From contig DISR01000056.1 in assembly GCA_002421825.1 (NCBI GenBank), positions 205 through 11,818 of the forward strand: 11,614 nt of DNA, read 5' to 3'. Numbering within the stretch: the stretch's first letter is position 1; each line of letters opens with the position of its first letter. Position numbers and translations under genes: made by a program. The notes below the pieces were generated by a model. It saw only the letters and a list, made by a program, of their open reading frames with translations, was not told the origin of the DNA and did no database searches. Below, piece by piece: positions 1 to 6,496 of the stretch. Source of the stretch: Thiobacillus sp. UBA6205. Its GTDB lineage: Bacteria > Pseudomonadota > Gammaproteobacteria > Burkholderiales > Thiobacillaceae.

Positions 1-1
1 C

Positions 2-541
2 AGCCGCTACCTGTTCGACAAGCTGCTGCACAACGACTATGCCCTGGCGCCCGCCAGGCTTGGCCTGCCGGACATGAAAATCCTGCTCTCCCTGCGGCAT
101 GCCGAACCCACCCTCAAGAGCATCGTGCATTTGTATCGGCAAAAGGATGGCGGAGATCTGTTTGATTCGCCCGAGAAAGCGGCGCGCTATTACATCGAGC
201 GGGTCAGGGCGCTGGCCGATTTCGCGAAAGCCAACCCCGGCTGTTTCTATTTCGATGCCGAGCTGTGGCAGCGCGCGCCGGAACGACTGCTGCCCAGGCT
301 CACCGAGTGGCTGGAACTGGATTCTCCCTTGCGCGAGCAATATCAAACCTTCGGCCATACCGGCAAGCCGTTGAAGGGCGATTCATCGCCGCGCATTCAT
401 CGCGGGAGCATCGACAGGGGCGGGAGCGATTATGCGCATATTGTCGTGCCGGATGCGGTGCTGATCGAGGCATGCGAGGCTTACCGGGAATGCCGCCGGC
501 AGATCATCAAGCAGGCGGCGGATTCGCTACAACTTGATTAG
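2..541 (+). CDS. Sulfotransferase-like protein, 5' end cut off by the window
   Basis: The reading frame is open from base 2 to a TAG stop at 539-541, giving 179 visible C-terminal residues; the true start and the N-terminal PAPS-binding loop lie outside the window. The segment LSLRHAEPTLKSI resembles the 3'-phosphate-binding motif of PAPS-dependent sulfotransferases (R, then P, then S after several residues). A later stretch, GHTGKPLKGDSSPRIHRGSI, resembles the C-terminal part of bacterial sulfotransferases, where a conserved G and basic residues contact PAPS. Such enzymes move a sulfate group from PAPS to a hydroxyl of a carbohydrate, lipid or small molecule; the acceptor cannot be told here. 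An internal ATG at 74 exists, but clear coding sequence runs upstream of it, so it is not the start. The gene converges on fic, with only about 10 bp between the two stops. Confidence 0.68.
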   Translation, partial: SRYLFDKLLHNDYALAPARLGLPDMKILLSLRHAEPTLKSIVHLYRQKDGGDLFDSPEKAARYYIERVRALADFAKANPGCFYFDAELWQRAPERLLPRLTEWLELDSPLREQYQTFGHTGKPLKGDSSPRIHRGSIDRGGSDYAHIVVPDAVLIEACEAYRECRRQIIKQAADSLQLD

Positions 542-551
542 AGCCTCGCGC

Positions 552-1679
552 TCAGAACACCAGCTGATACCTTACGCCCGCACCTTGGCCCAGGCGTTGC
601 AGGAAGCCATGATCGGTCAAGGTCTTCAAGGCGTATTGCACTGTGCGGCGCGGCAATTGCGTGCTGTTCACGATGTCGTTCACGCGCAGACGTTGTTCGG
701 GTTGCGATTTGAAGCTTTGCAGCACGGTCGATGCCGCTTCCGAAAGTTTTTGCAGCCGCGCATAGCGCTCGCGGTACTGGTCCGCGTCGCGCAGTGAGCC
801 TTCCAGCATTTTCAGGAAGAACCACGTCAGCGGCTCATATTGATATTGCGCCGGGTCGGCATGAAACTGTCCCTGTGAGACTTCGTGCAATACCGCGTAG
901 TACTGCGCGCGGCTCTGCTCGATGCGCCGGTCCAGCGCGACGTAGGGCATCACCGCGGCCAGGTGTTCATCGTCCGATTGCAACAGCGCCAGAAGGAACA
1001 GGGCGCGGCCGATGCGGCCATTGCCATCCTGGAATGGGTGTATCGCCAGAAAGCGGAACACGAATTCGGTTGCCACCAATAGCGGCCAGGGGGTTTCGTG
1101 CCGATTGGCGTTGTACCAGGCCACCAGTTCGGCCATGGCAGTTTCTGTGATGATGCCGGGCGTGGCCGGGTCGAGCACGGTGCGCACTTCGCCCGTGGCG
1201 TGGTTTTTCGAGACCACACGGTTGGGCGAGGTTTTGTAGGCACCGGCATAGGCTGAGGCTTGCGGATAGAACCTGAGCAGATCGTGATGCAGGCCGCGAA
1301 TCACCATCTCGGTGAGGGGAACGAAGTCGCGCGCCTGCGCGTAGACCGTTGCCAGAACCTCGCGGCATCCGACGACTTCTTCCACGCTGCGCTCACGATC
1401 TTTGGAAAGTTTGTCGAGGATGAATGCTTTGTGCTGTTCAAAGGCCGTGACACGTCCATCCACCGAGAGCGTGGTGTCCACCCATTCCACCTCTGCATCG
1501 GTGAGCAGCGCGTTCTCGATCCGTGTTGAGGCGCCGACGTTGCTGATGAGTGCGCAACGGTTCAGATACTGTGCCTCGGCAGGCTCAAGCGAACGAAGGC
1601 CGGAAGCGGCGCTTACCAGCTTCCCTTGTAACTGCTTGAGGGCTTTTTCGAGCTTGACGCTCGGCTCAAACGACAGCAT
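552..1679 (-). CDS. fic: Fic family AMP-transferase (class II) with C-terminal winged helix
   Basis: The protein has 375 residues from the ATG at 1679. The Fic active-site motif HPFQDGNGRIGR lies at about residues 214-225, with its catalytic His, the Asp that binds metal, and the GNGR phosphate loop all intact. The N-terminal inhibitory helix motif STRIEN (about 51-56) fits the (S/T)xxxE(G/N) signature of class II Fic proteins, whose Glu blocks productive ATP binding. The last 50 or so residues (LRVNDIVNSTQLPRRTVQYALKTL..., ending near the C-terminus) read as a winged helix. Fic proteins transfer AMP to hydroxyls of target proteins; the target is unknown. A TTG at 1691 would add four residues, but neither start has a clear ribosome site, so I prefer the ATG. 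The upstream region carries operator-like palindromes, which would fit autoregulation through the winged helix (inference). Confidence 0.9.
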   Translation of the reverse strand: MLSFEPSVKLEKALKQLQGKLVSAASGLRSLEPAEAQYLNRCALISNVGASTRIENALLTDAEVEWVDTTLSVDGRVTAFEQHKAFILDKLSKDRERSVEEVVGCREVLATVYAQARDFVPLTEMVIRGLHHDLLRFYPQASAYAGAYKTSPNRVVSKNHATGEVRTVLDPATPGIITETAMAELVAWYNANRHETPWPLLVATEFVFRFLAIHPFQDGNGRIGRALFLLALLQSDDEHLAAVMPYVALDRRIEQSRAQYYAVLHEVSQGQFHADPAQYQYEPLTWFFLKMLEGSLRDADQYRERYARLQKLSEAASTVLQSFKSQPEQRLRVNDIVNSTQLPRRTVQYALKTLTDHGFLQRLGQGAGVRYQLVF

Positions 1680-1703
1680 ATGGGGCTGCAACCTGTCGAG
1701 GGG

Positions 1704-1721
1704 TAATGGATTTTTCCATTA
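1704..1721. repeat. Short inverted repeat in the fic leader
   Basis: TAATGGA (1704-1710) and TCCATTA (1715-1721) are perfect inverted repeats separated by four T. The element lies 25 bp upstream of the fic ATG and touches the larger palindrome array. It could be a hairpin in the fic leader RNA or another half-operator. At 7 bp and AT-rich it is a weak hairpin, and its role is unknown. Confidence 0.4.
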
Positions 1722-1775
1722 ATGCGCAATATTGCGCAACTTGCATGTATATAATATTGCGCAATATTGCGCATT
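1721..1775. promoter_or_regulatory. Nested palindrome pair, probable operator of fic
   Basis: Bases 1721-1739 and 1757-1775 are perfect 19-bp inverted repeats of each other, separated by 17 bp. Each arm also contains the 16-bp perfect palindrome TGCGCAATATTGCGCA (1723-1738 and 1758-1773). Four GCGC-centred octamers, at 1722, 1732, 1757 and 1767, are spaced 10 bp apart within each arm, about one helical turn, so dimers could bind on one DNA face. The 17-bp spacer contains an AT-rich core that would serve as a -10 region. The location just upstream of fic, and the lack of any other gene start nearby, point to control of fic. The binding protein is not known; the Fic winged helix is the obvious local candidate. 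Confidence 0.7.
1746..1756 (-). promoter_or_regulatory. Possible -10 region of fic
   Basis: On the minus strand the bases read TATTATATACA, which offers overlapping -10-like hexamers (TATTAT at 1756-1751, TATACA at 1751-1746). Transcription would start near 1740-1745 and give a leader of roughly 60-65 bases. The matching -35 positions fall in or beside the right palindrome arm and are poor matches to TTGACA, so the promoter may be weak or need a regulator. Note that TATAAT is also present on the plus strand at 1750-1755, but no gene starts downstream of it. Confidence 0.3.
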
Positions 1776-1814
1776 GTGTGTCATTTTTACCGCATCCCCT
1801 TCGGGTTGTTGGGT

Positions 1815-3656
1815 TCAGAGCGGTGCAGAAATTTCCGGGAACAGGCTATCCCAGGCGTCGCGTTCCGCCCGGTAGTCGAGCAGGGCCTCGACGATCTGCT
1901 GTTTGCGGTGGGCGCGGTGCTCGCTGGATTGAATCTGCTGCCAGGCCGGGGCGTGCTCGCCGAAGTTGCGCTCGATGTTGTCGATGAAGGCGCGCACTTG
2001 CGCCAATGCCTCTTTTAGTCCGGGCGCATCCAGCCACCAATTGCCGGCTTTGAAGACCTGTTCGCCCAGTTGCCGGTTCTTTTGCACGATGGCTTCGTGC
2101 TTTTGCCGGTACAGCGCCAGTATCTCGGCTTCTTTCTGATCGAGCACGGCTTCGACGGTGTCGCGAGGGAAAGGCCGGTTCACGTCTGCGCGCTTCACCA
2201 GTTCTTCGGTGGAAAACAGCATGAGGTCGCCGAAGAACTGGCGCTCGAATTCGTTGGAGAGGTCGATGCGCTGCCGCTCATTTTCTTGCTCGACTTCCAC
2301 GCCGGGGCGGAAGTCGTCTTCCATTCCCGCATCGGTGGTGCGCAGGTGCAGGCTGGGCATGTTGAACGCGGCGAAGCGCGGGCCGATCTCGGCGGCGATC
2401 AGCCGGCCGGCGGTGGGGCCGGACATTCTCAAACGCAAATGCCCGAAGGGGATGACGTATTTCAGGCCCGCGTAGTTGACGATGGTGTTGCCGGGGTAGA
2501 CGGTGCGCGCGGGGCTGAGCGTGCTGTAGCCTGTTCCGTAGTCGAACCAGGTTCTGCGCGTGAGGTGCTCGCCGAAGAAGAAGGCGTTGAGGCGGCCGGC
2601 AAAATCACGCAGGCAGGCGGCGTGGTTGTGCGCGCCGGTCAATCGACATGCGTAATCGAACGCGGCCTGCTTGTGTTCGTAGCCAAACAGCCCGGCGAGG
2701 TCGTGATAGGCGGCGTCGCCCGGCTTTTGCTGCGTGCCGTGGAATTGGCAGTGCCGGGTTTCCTCCAATGTGGCCAGGCGGGCGAAGAAGGCGCGGACGT
2801 CGTCGAGGAAGTTGGCGGCCATCACCGAGGGCGACACCGGCGGGTCGCCCACCATCTTGCCGGTGAGCATGAGCGTGTCGGTGCGGCGGAAAATCCTGTC
2901 AACGGTGTGGAAGTAGTTCAGCGCAACCACCGTCTCGTCGCCGGAATCCGTTTGCCGGTTCACGCACAGGCGCTGGTCGCTGTCGACCAGGAAATACAGC
3001 GTGCAATCCTTGTCCTGCGTGAGTTGCAGGAACTTGAGGTAGGCGAGGTTGCGATTGGCGGCCTGGCCCTTGAGGTAGAACTTCTCGCGCGGCTGGTCGG
3101 TGAGGAGGCGGCCCAGGCGTTCACGCATGTCGGCAGGCAGGGAATGCAGCAGATCGTACTGCTCGTCCAGGCCGAAGTGATGGACGCGCAGGCCTTTTCC
3201 CCGGTATTCCTCCACCAGTTCGATGTCGCGGCGGATGTTGGCCTCGAAGCGGCTGTCCTCGGCGACGACGACCTGGACTTTGCCCCACGCGCCATGCGTG
3301 TTGCCGCCGTAGTCGAAGAGCCGGCAGACCTGAAGGATGCTTTCCAGGCAGGCGCGCAGGTGCGGCGGACGATCGGCGATGGGGATGCCGAGGATGAAAT
3401 GGTGGCGGTCGTCGTTGCCGCGTTGCGCGATCAGCGCTTCCTGCTCGCGGAACAGGGCCTGGTAGTCGGCCAGCAATGCGTGGAAATCCATCGTGCCGGA
3501 CCACATGGCCTGCTCCAGCAGGGGATGGCACTGCTCGTAGAGGGCGAGGGGGTCGGCGCCGCCTTGCAGCTGCCGGCCGAGCTCGGCCAGGGCGGGGATG
3601 CGGTTCTGGTAACGCTCGATGCAATTCGCCAGCAGCGTTGTATCGAAACCGCTCAT
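1815..3656 (-). CDS. GT-A-like glycosyltransferase domain protein, function unknown
   Basis: The protein has 613 residues and starts at the ATG at 3656. I do not recognise a named family. The part from about residue 86 to 235 follows the order of a family-2-like GT-A fold: FILGIPIADRPPHLRACLESIL (87-108, first strand and helix), VVAEDSR (130-136, nucleotide-binding strand end), GQAANRNLAYLKFL (197-210, the usual GxxxxRN region) and FLVDSDQRL (222-230), where DSD is a DxD metal-binding candidate. The first 80 residues and the roughly 380 residues after the core are extra; 500-600 is rich in charged helix. No signal peptide or membrane segment is evident, so it is probably cytoplasmic. It begins 3 bp after the stop of the ThDP enzyme gene and has no clear ribosome site, which suggests translational coupling. 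The donor and acceptor are unknown. Confidence 0.72.
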   Translation of the reverse strand: MSGFDTTLLANCIERYQNRIPALAELGRQLQGGADPLALYEQCHPLLEQAMWSGTMDFHALLADYQALFREQEALIAQRGNDDRHHFILGIPIADRPPHLRACLESILQVCRLFDYGGNTHGAWGKVQVVVAEDSRFEANIRRDIELVEEYRGKGLRVHHFGLDEQYDLLHSLPADMRERLGRLLTDQPREKFYLKGQAANRNLAYLKFLQLTQDKDCTLYFLVDSDQRLCVNRQTDSGDETVVALNYFHTVDRIFRRTDTLMLTGKMVGDPPVSPSVMAANFLDDVRAFFARLATLEETRHCQFHGTQQKPGDAAYHDLAGLFGYEHKQAAFDYACRLTGAHNHAACLRDFAGRLNAFFFGEHLTRRTWFDYGTGYSTLSPARTVYPGNTIVNYAGLKYVIPFGHLRLRMSGPTAGRLIAAEIGPRFAAFNMPSLHLRTTDAGMEDDFRPGVEVEQENERQRIDLSNEFERQFFGDLMLFSTEELVKRADVNRPFPRDTVEAVLDQKEAEILALYRQKHEAIVQKNRQLGEQVFKAGNWWLDAPGLKEALAQVRAFIDNIERNFGEHAPAWQQIQSSEHRAHRKQQIVEALLDYRAERDAWDSLFPEISAPL

Positions 3657-3659
3657 TCG

Positions 3660-5327
3660 TCAGCGGCGGGATGAATAGTTGGGGTAGGCATCCTGGTCGA
3701 TCATCACCTCGATGAGGTTGATGTCGTGGTGGAAATCGAGCGCCGCGAGTTTTTCCAGGTCCTGTTCGCTTTCCACCCGCGCATGCCGGATGCCGAAGGA
3801 CTGGGCCAGCAGGGCGTAATCCGGATTGGTGAAGTCGCAGTCGATGAAGCGGTCCCGGTAGAGGTGGTGCTGGTTCTTGCGGATGAGGCCCATGGTGTTG
3901 TTGTTGAACAGCACCACGTTGAGCGGGATCTTGTAGTTGACCGCAGTCATGACTTCCATGGCGCACATGTGGAAGCCGCCATCGCCGATCACGGCGAACA
4001 GGGGCTGCCGGATGGCGCAGCCGGCGCCGATGGCGGCGGGGATGGCATGGCCCAGCGAGGAGATGCCGGTGTTGGGGTAGAAGCGGTCCTTGTGCGAGAC
4101 CCGGTAGAAGTTCTGCGCGAAGACGATGTTGTCGTCGAACATGACCAGGCCGTCGGGGAACTGACGTTCCAGCCAGGCGTAGAAGGCGCGCACCTGGTCG
4201 AATTTCTTGTCGAAAATGGTCTCGCCGGCATCGTCGCTCTGTTTCTGCGAGGCTGCGATGAAGGCGGCGACATCGACCGGCGCCTTGGCAGGTAAGCCTT
4301 GCCGCTGAATCGCGGCATCCAGAGCCTTGAGGTAGGTGCCCAATCCGGCTTGAACCGCCAGGTCGGCGCGAAAAACCTTTTCCAGCTGCTGGGCGCTGTT
4401 GTCGACCTGGATCAGCTTCTTGCCGGCCAGCAGATGCTTGTCCCACACGTAGCTGGTGCGCTCGTTGAAGCCCGCGCCCAGCACCAGCACCAGGTCTGCC
4501 TCCTGTTCCAGATAGCGCAGGGCGTGGCCGCCGGAGGTGACGCCGAGGCTGCCCAGGGCCAGGGCGGAGCGTTCGTCGACCGCGCCCTTGGCCTTGAGGC
4601 TGCTGGTGACCGGAATGTTGAGCCCCACGCTGATGCTGCGCAGGGCCTGCTGCGCGCCCGAGCGGATGCAGCCATAGCCGGCGATGATCAGCGGGCGTTT
4701 GGCCTCGCGCAGCAGTTCCACGCTCCTGGCGATGTAGGCATCGGCGATCACGCCTTCGCCGTTGACGCGGCTGAAGGTGATGTCGTCCAGGATGGATTCT
4801 TCCACCGGTTCTTTCTGGATATTGTAGGGAATGCTCAAGACCACCGGGCCGGGCGTTTTGGACAAGAGGTGCTTGGCCGCCTGGTTGAGCACGGTGGCCA
4901 GGTAGTCGGTGCGCTCAACCAGCTTGTGGTAGCGGGTGATGCCGGCGAACAGGGCGACCTGGTCGATGCTGCCGCCCTCGCCCGAGCTTTCCTGCAGGCC
5001 GCCCTTGCCGAAGATGTAGGTGGGGGCCTCGCCGGTGATGGCGAGCACCGGCAGGTGGTCGGCATAGGCGCTGGCAATGGCGGTGACGAGGTTGGTCGCC
5101 CCCGGCCCGGCGGTGGTGATGCAGGCGCCGATGCCGCCGGTGACGCGGGCATGCCCGCCGGCCATGAAGGCCGCGCCCTGTTCGTGCTTGGCCAGCACGG
5201 AACGAATGGGCGAATCGTAGAGCGCGTCGTAAACCGGCAGAATGTGCGAACCCGGGATGCCGAAGATGGCCTCGATGCCCAGCTGCTCCATGTATTTGAC
5301 GATCAGTTCGCTGAGAGGGATCTGCAT
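3660..5327 (-). CDS. ThDP-dependent enzyme, acetolactate synthase-like
   Basis: The protein has 555 residues from the ATG at 5327, the usual size for the acetolactate synthase/pyruvate decarboxylase superfamily. The N-terminal pyrimidine-binding domain has KHEQGAAFMAGGHAR (47-61) with the catalytic Glu at 49. A central domain spans roughly 190-345. The pyrophosphate-binding domain has GDG (448-450) followed by VVLFNNNTMG (471-480), the GDG-(about 25)-N motif that binds Mg-ThDP. Such enzymes decarboxylate a 2-keto acid and transfer the resulting acyl unit to an aldehyde, keto acid or other acceptor. No acetolactate synthase small subunit and no other ilv gene is adjacent, so a role in isoleucine-valine synthesis is unlikely. 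It sits between an ATP-grasp ligase and a glycosyltransferase-like gene. The frame is open upstream to 5549, but that extension is Pro/Arg-rich and unlike the family. Confidence 0.85.
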   Translation of the reverse strand: MQIPLSELIVKYMEQLGIEAIFGIPGSHILPVYDALYDSPIRSVLAKHEQGAAFMAGGHARVTGGIGACITTAGPGATNLVTAIASAYADHLPVLAITGEAPTYIFGKGGLQESSGEGGSIDQVALFAGITRYHKLVERTDYLATVLNQAAKHLLSKTPGPVVLSIPYNIQKEPVEESILDDITFSRVNGEGVIADAYIARSVELLREAKRPLIIAGYGCIRSGAQQALRSISVGLNIPVTSSLKAKGAVDERSALALGSLGVTSGGHALRYLEQEADLVLVLGAGFNERTSYVWDKHLLAGKKLIQVDNSAQQLEKVFRADLAVQAGLGTYLKALDAAIQRQGLPAKAPVDVAAFIAASQKQSDDAGETIFDKKFDQVRAFYAWLERQFPDGLVMFDDNIVFAQNFYRVSHKDRFYPNTGISSLGHAIPAAIGAGCAIRQPLFAVIGDGGFHMCAMEVMTAVNYKIPLNVVLFNNNTMGLIRKNQHHLYRDRFIDCDFTNPDYALLAQSFGIRHARVESEQDLEKLAALDFHHDINLIEVMIDQDAYPNYSSRR

Positions 5328-5373
5328 GTCTGCTGTATTGCGTCTTGCGAATCTGCGATTTGAACACAAGTTT

Positions 5374-5411
5374 CCGCTCCGGGGAACGCTCGGGCGGGCC
5401 GGTCGGAGCGG
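5374..5411. repeat. Inverted repeat in the gap before the ThDP gene
   Basis: CCGCTCCG (5374-5381) and CGGAGCGG (5404-5411) are perfect 8-bp inverted repeats with a 22-base loop. They lie in the 118-bp gap between the ATP-grasp stop and the ThDP start, the only sizeable gap in the cluster. There is no T-run after the stem on the minus strand, so this is not a standard intrinsic terminator. It may be an RNA-processing or attenuation hairpin, or chance in GC-rich DNA. Confidence 0.3.
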
Positions 5412-5445
5412 TGTGCTGGAGGCGCCTGTAATGCGGAATGCGGGT

Positions 5446-6477
5446 TCAGGCGGGCGTCGTGTTGGCCGAGGTCCGGGCGAATTTCTCCAGTGCGGCTTCG
5501 AGGCGGCTGCGGATGCGCGCCTTGGGTTCGTTCCAGTGGCTGGATTCATGCCCGTAGCTCAGCACGTTCATGGCCGCATTGCACTCGAACAGGGTGATGA
5601 CGTTGTTTTGCCCCAAATGGCAGTCGAGGCCGAAGTAGTCGAGGCCGATGATGCGCCGGATTTCAGACAGCGTGCCCTGGAAGCGGGGCAGGTGGTCATG
5701 CTCGAATGCGGACAGCCAGTAGCGCTCCTCCTCGGCGGTCTGGTCGGTGTTGAGGCGCGAGCCGCGATGAACCAGCCATTCCTTGCTGATGATGACGTGG
5801 TGCAGCATCATCTTGCCGCCGGTAAAGATGATGCGGCATTTGCGATAGAGCCCGTCGGCATCATGGAAGTCGGCGAACTCGGTAAGGTAGGCCGAGCGGC
5901 CTATCCAGGGCAGGGCGAAGGTTTCATCCCATTTGCCGGTATCGTCGATGCGCAGGGTGCTGACGCCGCCATGGTCGCCTGCGAGCCGCACGATGATGGG
6001 GTAGTTCAGGCTGTGCTTTTCTGCGGCAGCGGCAAAATCCCCGGGACGGGACGGCTTGATGAGGACAGTGCGCGGAATGTTCATGCCCGCGACGCCGGAC
6101 AGCCGTTCCGCGATCTGGTCGCGGCGGGTCTGCGCGATCAGCCGGGGGTCGTTGAAGCAGGGCCTGCCCGTCTTTTCCACGATTTCGATGGCCTGTTTCA
6201 GCGCTATGGCATGGCTGTCGGGGTCGGCGATGTAATTCACCAGCGGCGCAGCCGGCTCGGGAAACTTTTTTCTGCCTTGCTCGCCCAGCCAAAGCTCCTG
6301 GATCGCGAAACGGCCCGGCGTCAGGTGCGGCATATAGCTGCAGGTGCCCATGAGCGTGATCTGCGGGCGCAGGTTTCTTCCCAGGCGCACGTATTCCTTG
6401 CCGGAATCCGAGAGACCGAGCAGGAAGGTGAGCGGCAGAGGGTAGCCTCCGGGGGCGGCAGGTCGATTGGCGGTCAT
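5446..6477 (-). CDS. ATP-grasp ligase-like protein
   Basis: The protein has 343 residues from the ATG at 6477. Features of the ATP-grasp fold appear in order: NYPIIVRLAGDHGGVST (158-174), the strand and glycine-rich loop over ATP; YLTEF (197-201), likely the adenine-contacting hinge; VHRGSRLNTD (236-245); and GLDYFGLDCHL followed by ITLFECNAAMNV (278-305), where Asp285, Glu298 and Asn300 match the metal-binding D...ExN set. The family joins a carboxylate to an amine or other nucleophile through an acyl phosphate. The lysine usual in the first strand (KP) is Arg164 here. The start at 6477 is chosen because GGAG lies 5 bases upstream; an ATG at 6513 would overlap the preceding gene by 17 bp. 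Substrates cannot be told. The gene follows the chorismate enzyme gene with a 19-bp gap, so the two are probably co-transcribed. Confidence 0.75.
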   Translation of the reverse strand: MTANRPAAPGGYPLPLTFLLGLSDSGKEYVRLGRNLRPQITLMGTCSYMPHLTPGRFAIQELWLGEQGRKKFPEPAAPLVNYIADPDSHAIALKQAIEIVEKTGRPCFNDPRLIAQTRRDQIAERLSGVAGMNIPRTVLIKPSRPGDFAAAAEKHSLNYPIIVRLAGDHGGVSTLRIDDTGKWDETFALPWIGRSAYLTEFADFHDADGLYRKCRIIFTGGKMMLHHVIISKEWLVHRGSRLNTDQTAEEERYWLSAFEHDHLPRFQGTLSEIRRIIGLDYFGLDCHLGQNNVITLFECNAAMNVLSYGHESSHWNEPKARIRSRLEAALEKFARTSANTTPA

Positions 6478-6482
6478 CAAGA

Positions 6483-6486
6483 CTCC
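6483..6486 (-). promoter_or_regulatory. Ribosome binding site deciding the ATP-grasp start
   Basis: On the minus strand GGAG stands 5 bases before the ATG at 6477. It is the only clear Shine-Dalgarno match in the minus-strand cluster and favours this start over the ATG at 6513. Confidence 0.6.
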
Positions 6487-6496
6487 GGTTTTGCTT

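Noticed and set aside
541..553. GAGC/GCTC inverted repeat between the sulfotransferase and fic stops as a bidirectional terminator
   Set aside because: Only four base pairs and no T-run on either side.
1789..1824. ACCGC/GCGGT pairing around the stop of the GT-like gene as its terminator
   Set aside because: The stem is short, its inner part is irregular, and on the minus strand it is followed by A rather than T residues.
2070..3674. Long plus-strand open frame (534 codons) opposite the GT-like gene
   Set aside because: It is antisense to a frame with recognisable GT-A motifs, has Val/Glu/Gly-rich low-complexity composition and no recognisable domain; long antisense frames are common in GC-rich DNA.
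3660..5327. Naming the ThDP enzyme ilvB/ilvI or menD
   Set aside because: It resembles acetolactate synthase, but no small subunit or other ilv gene is near; it does not look like MenD and no other men gene is present. A symbol would overstate the evidence.
5328..5549. Upstream extension of the ThDP enzyme by 74 residues
   Set aside because: The extra residues are Pro/Arg-rich, overlap the ATP-grasp gene, and precede a normal family N-terminus at the 5327 ATG.
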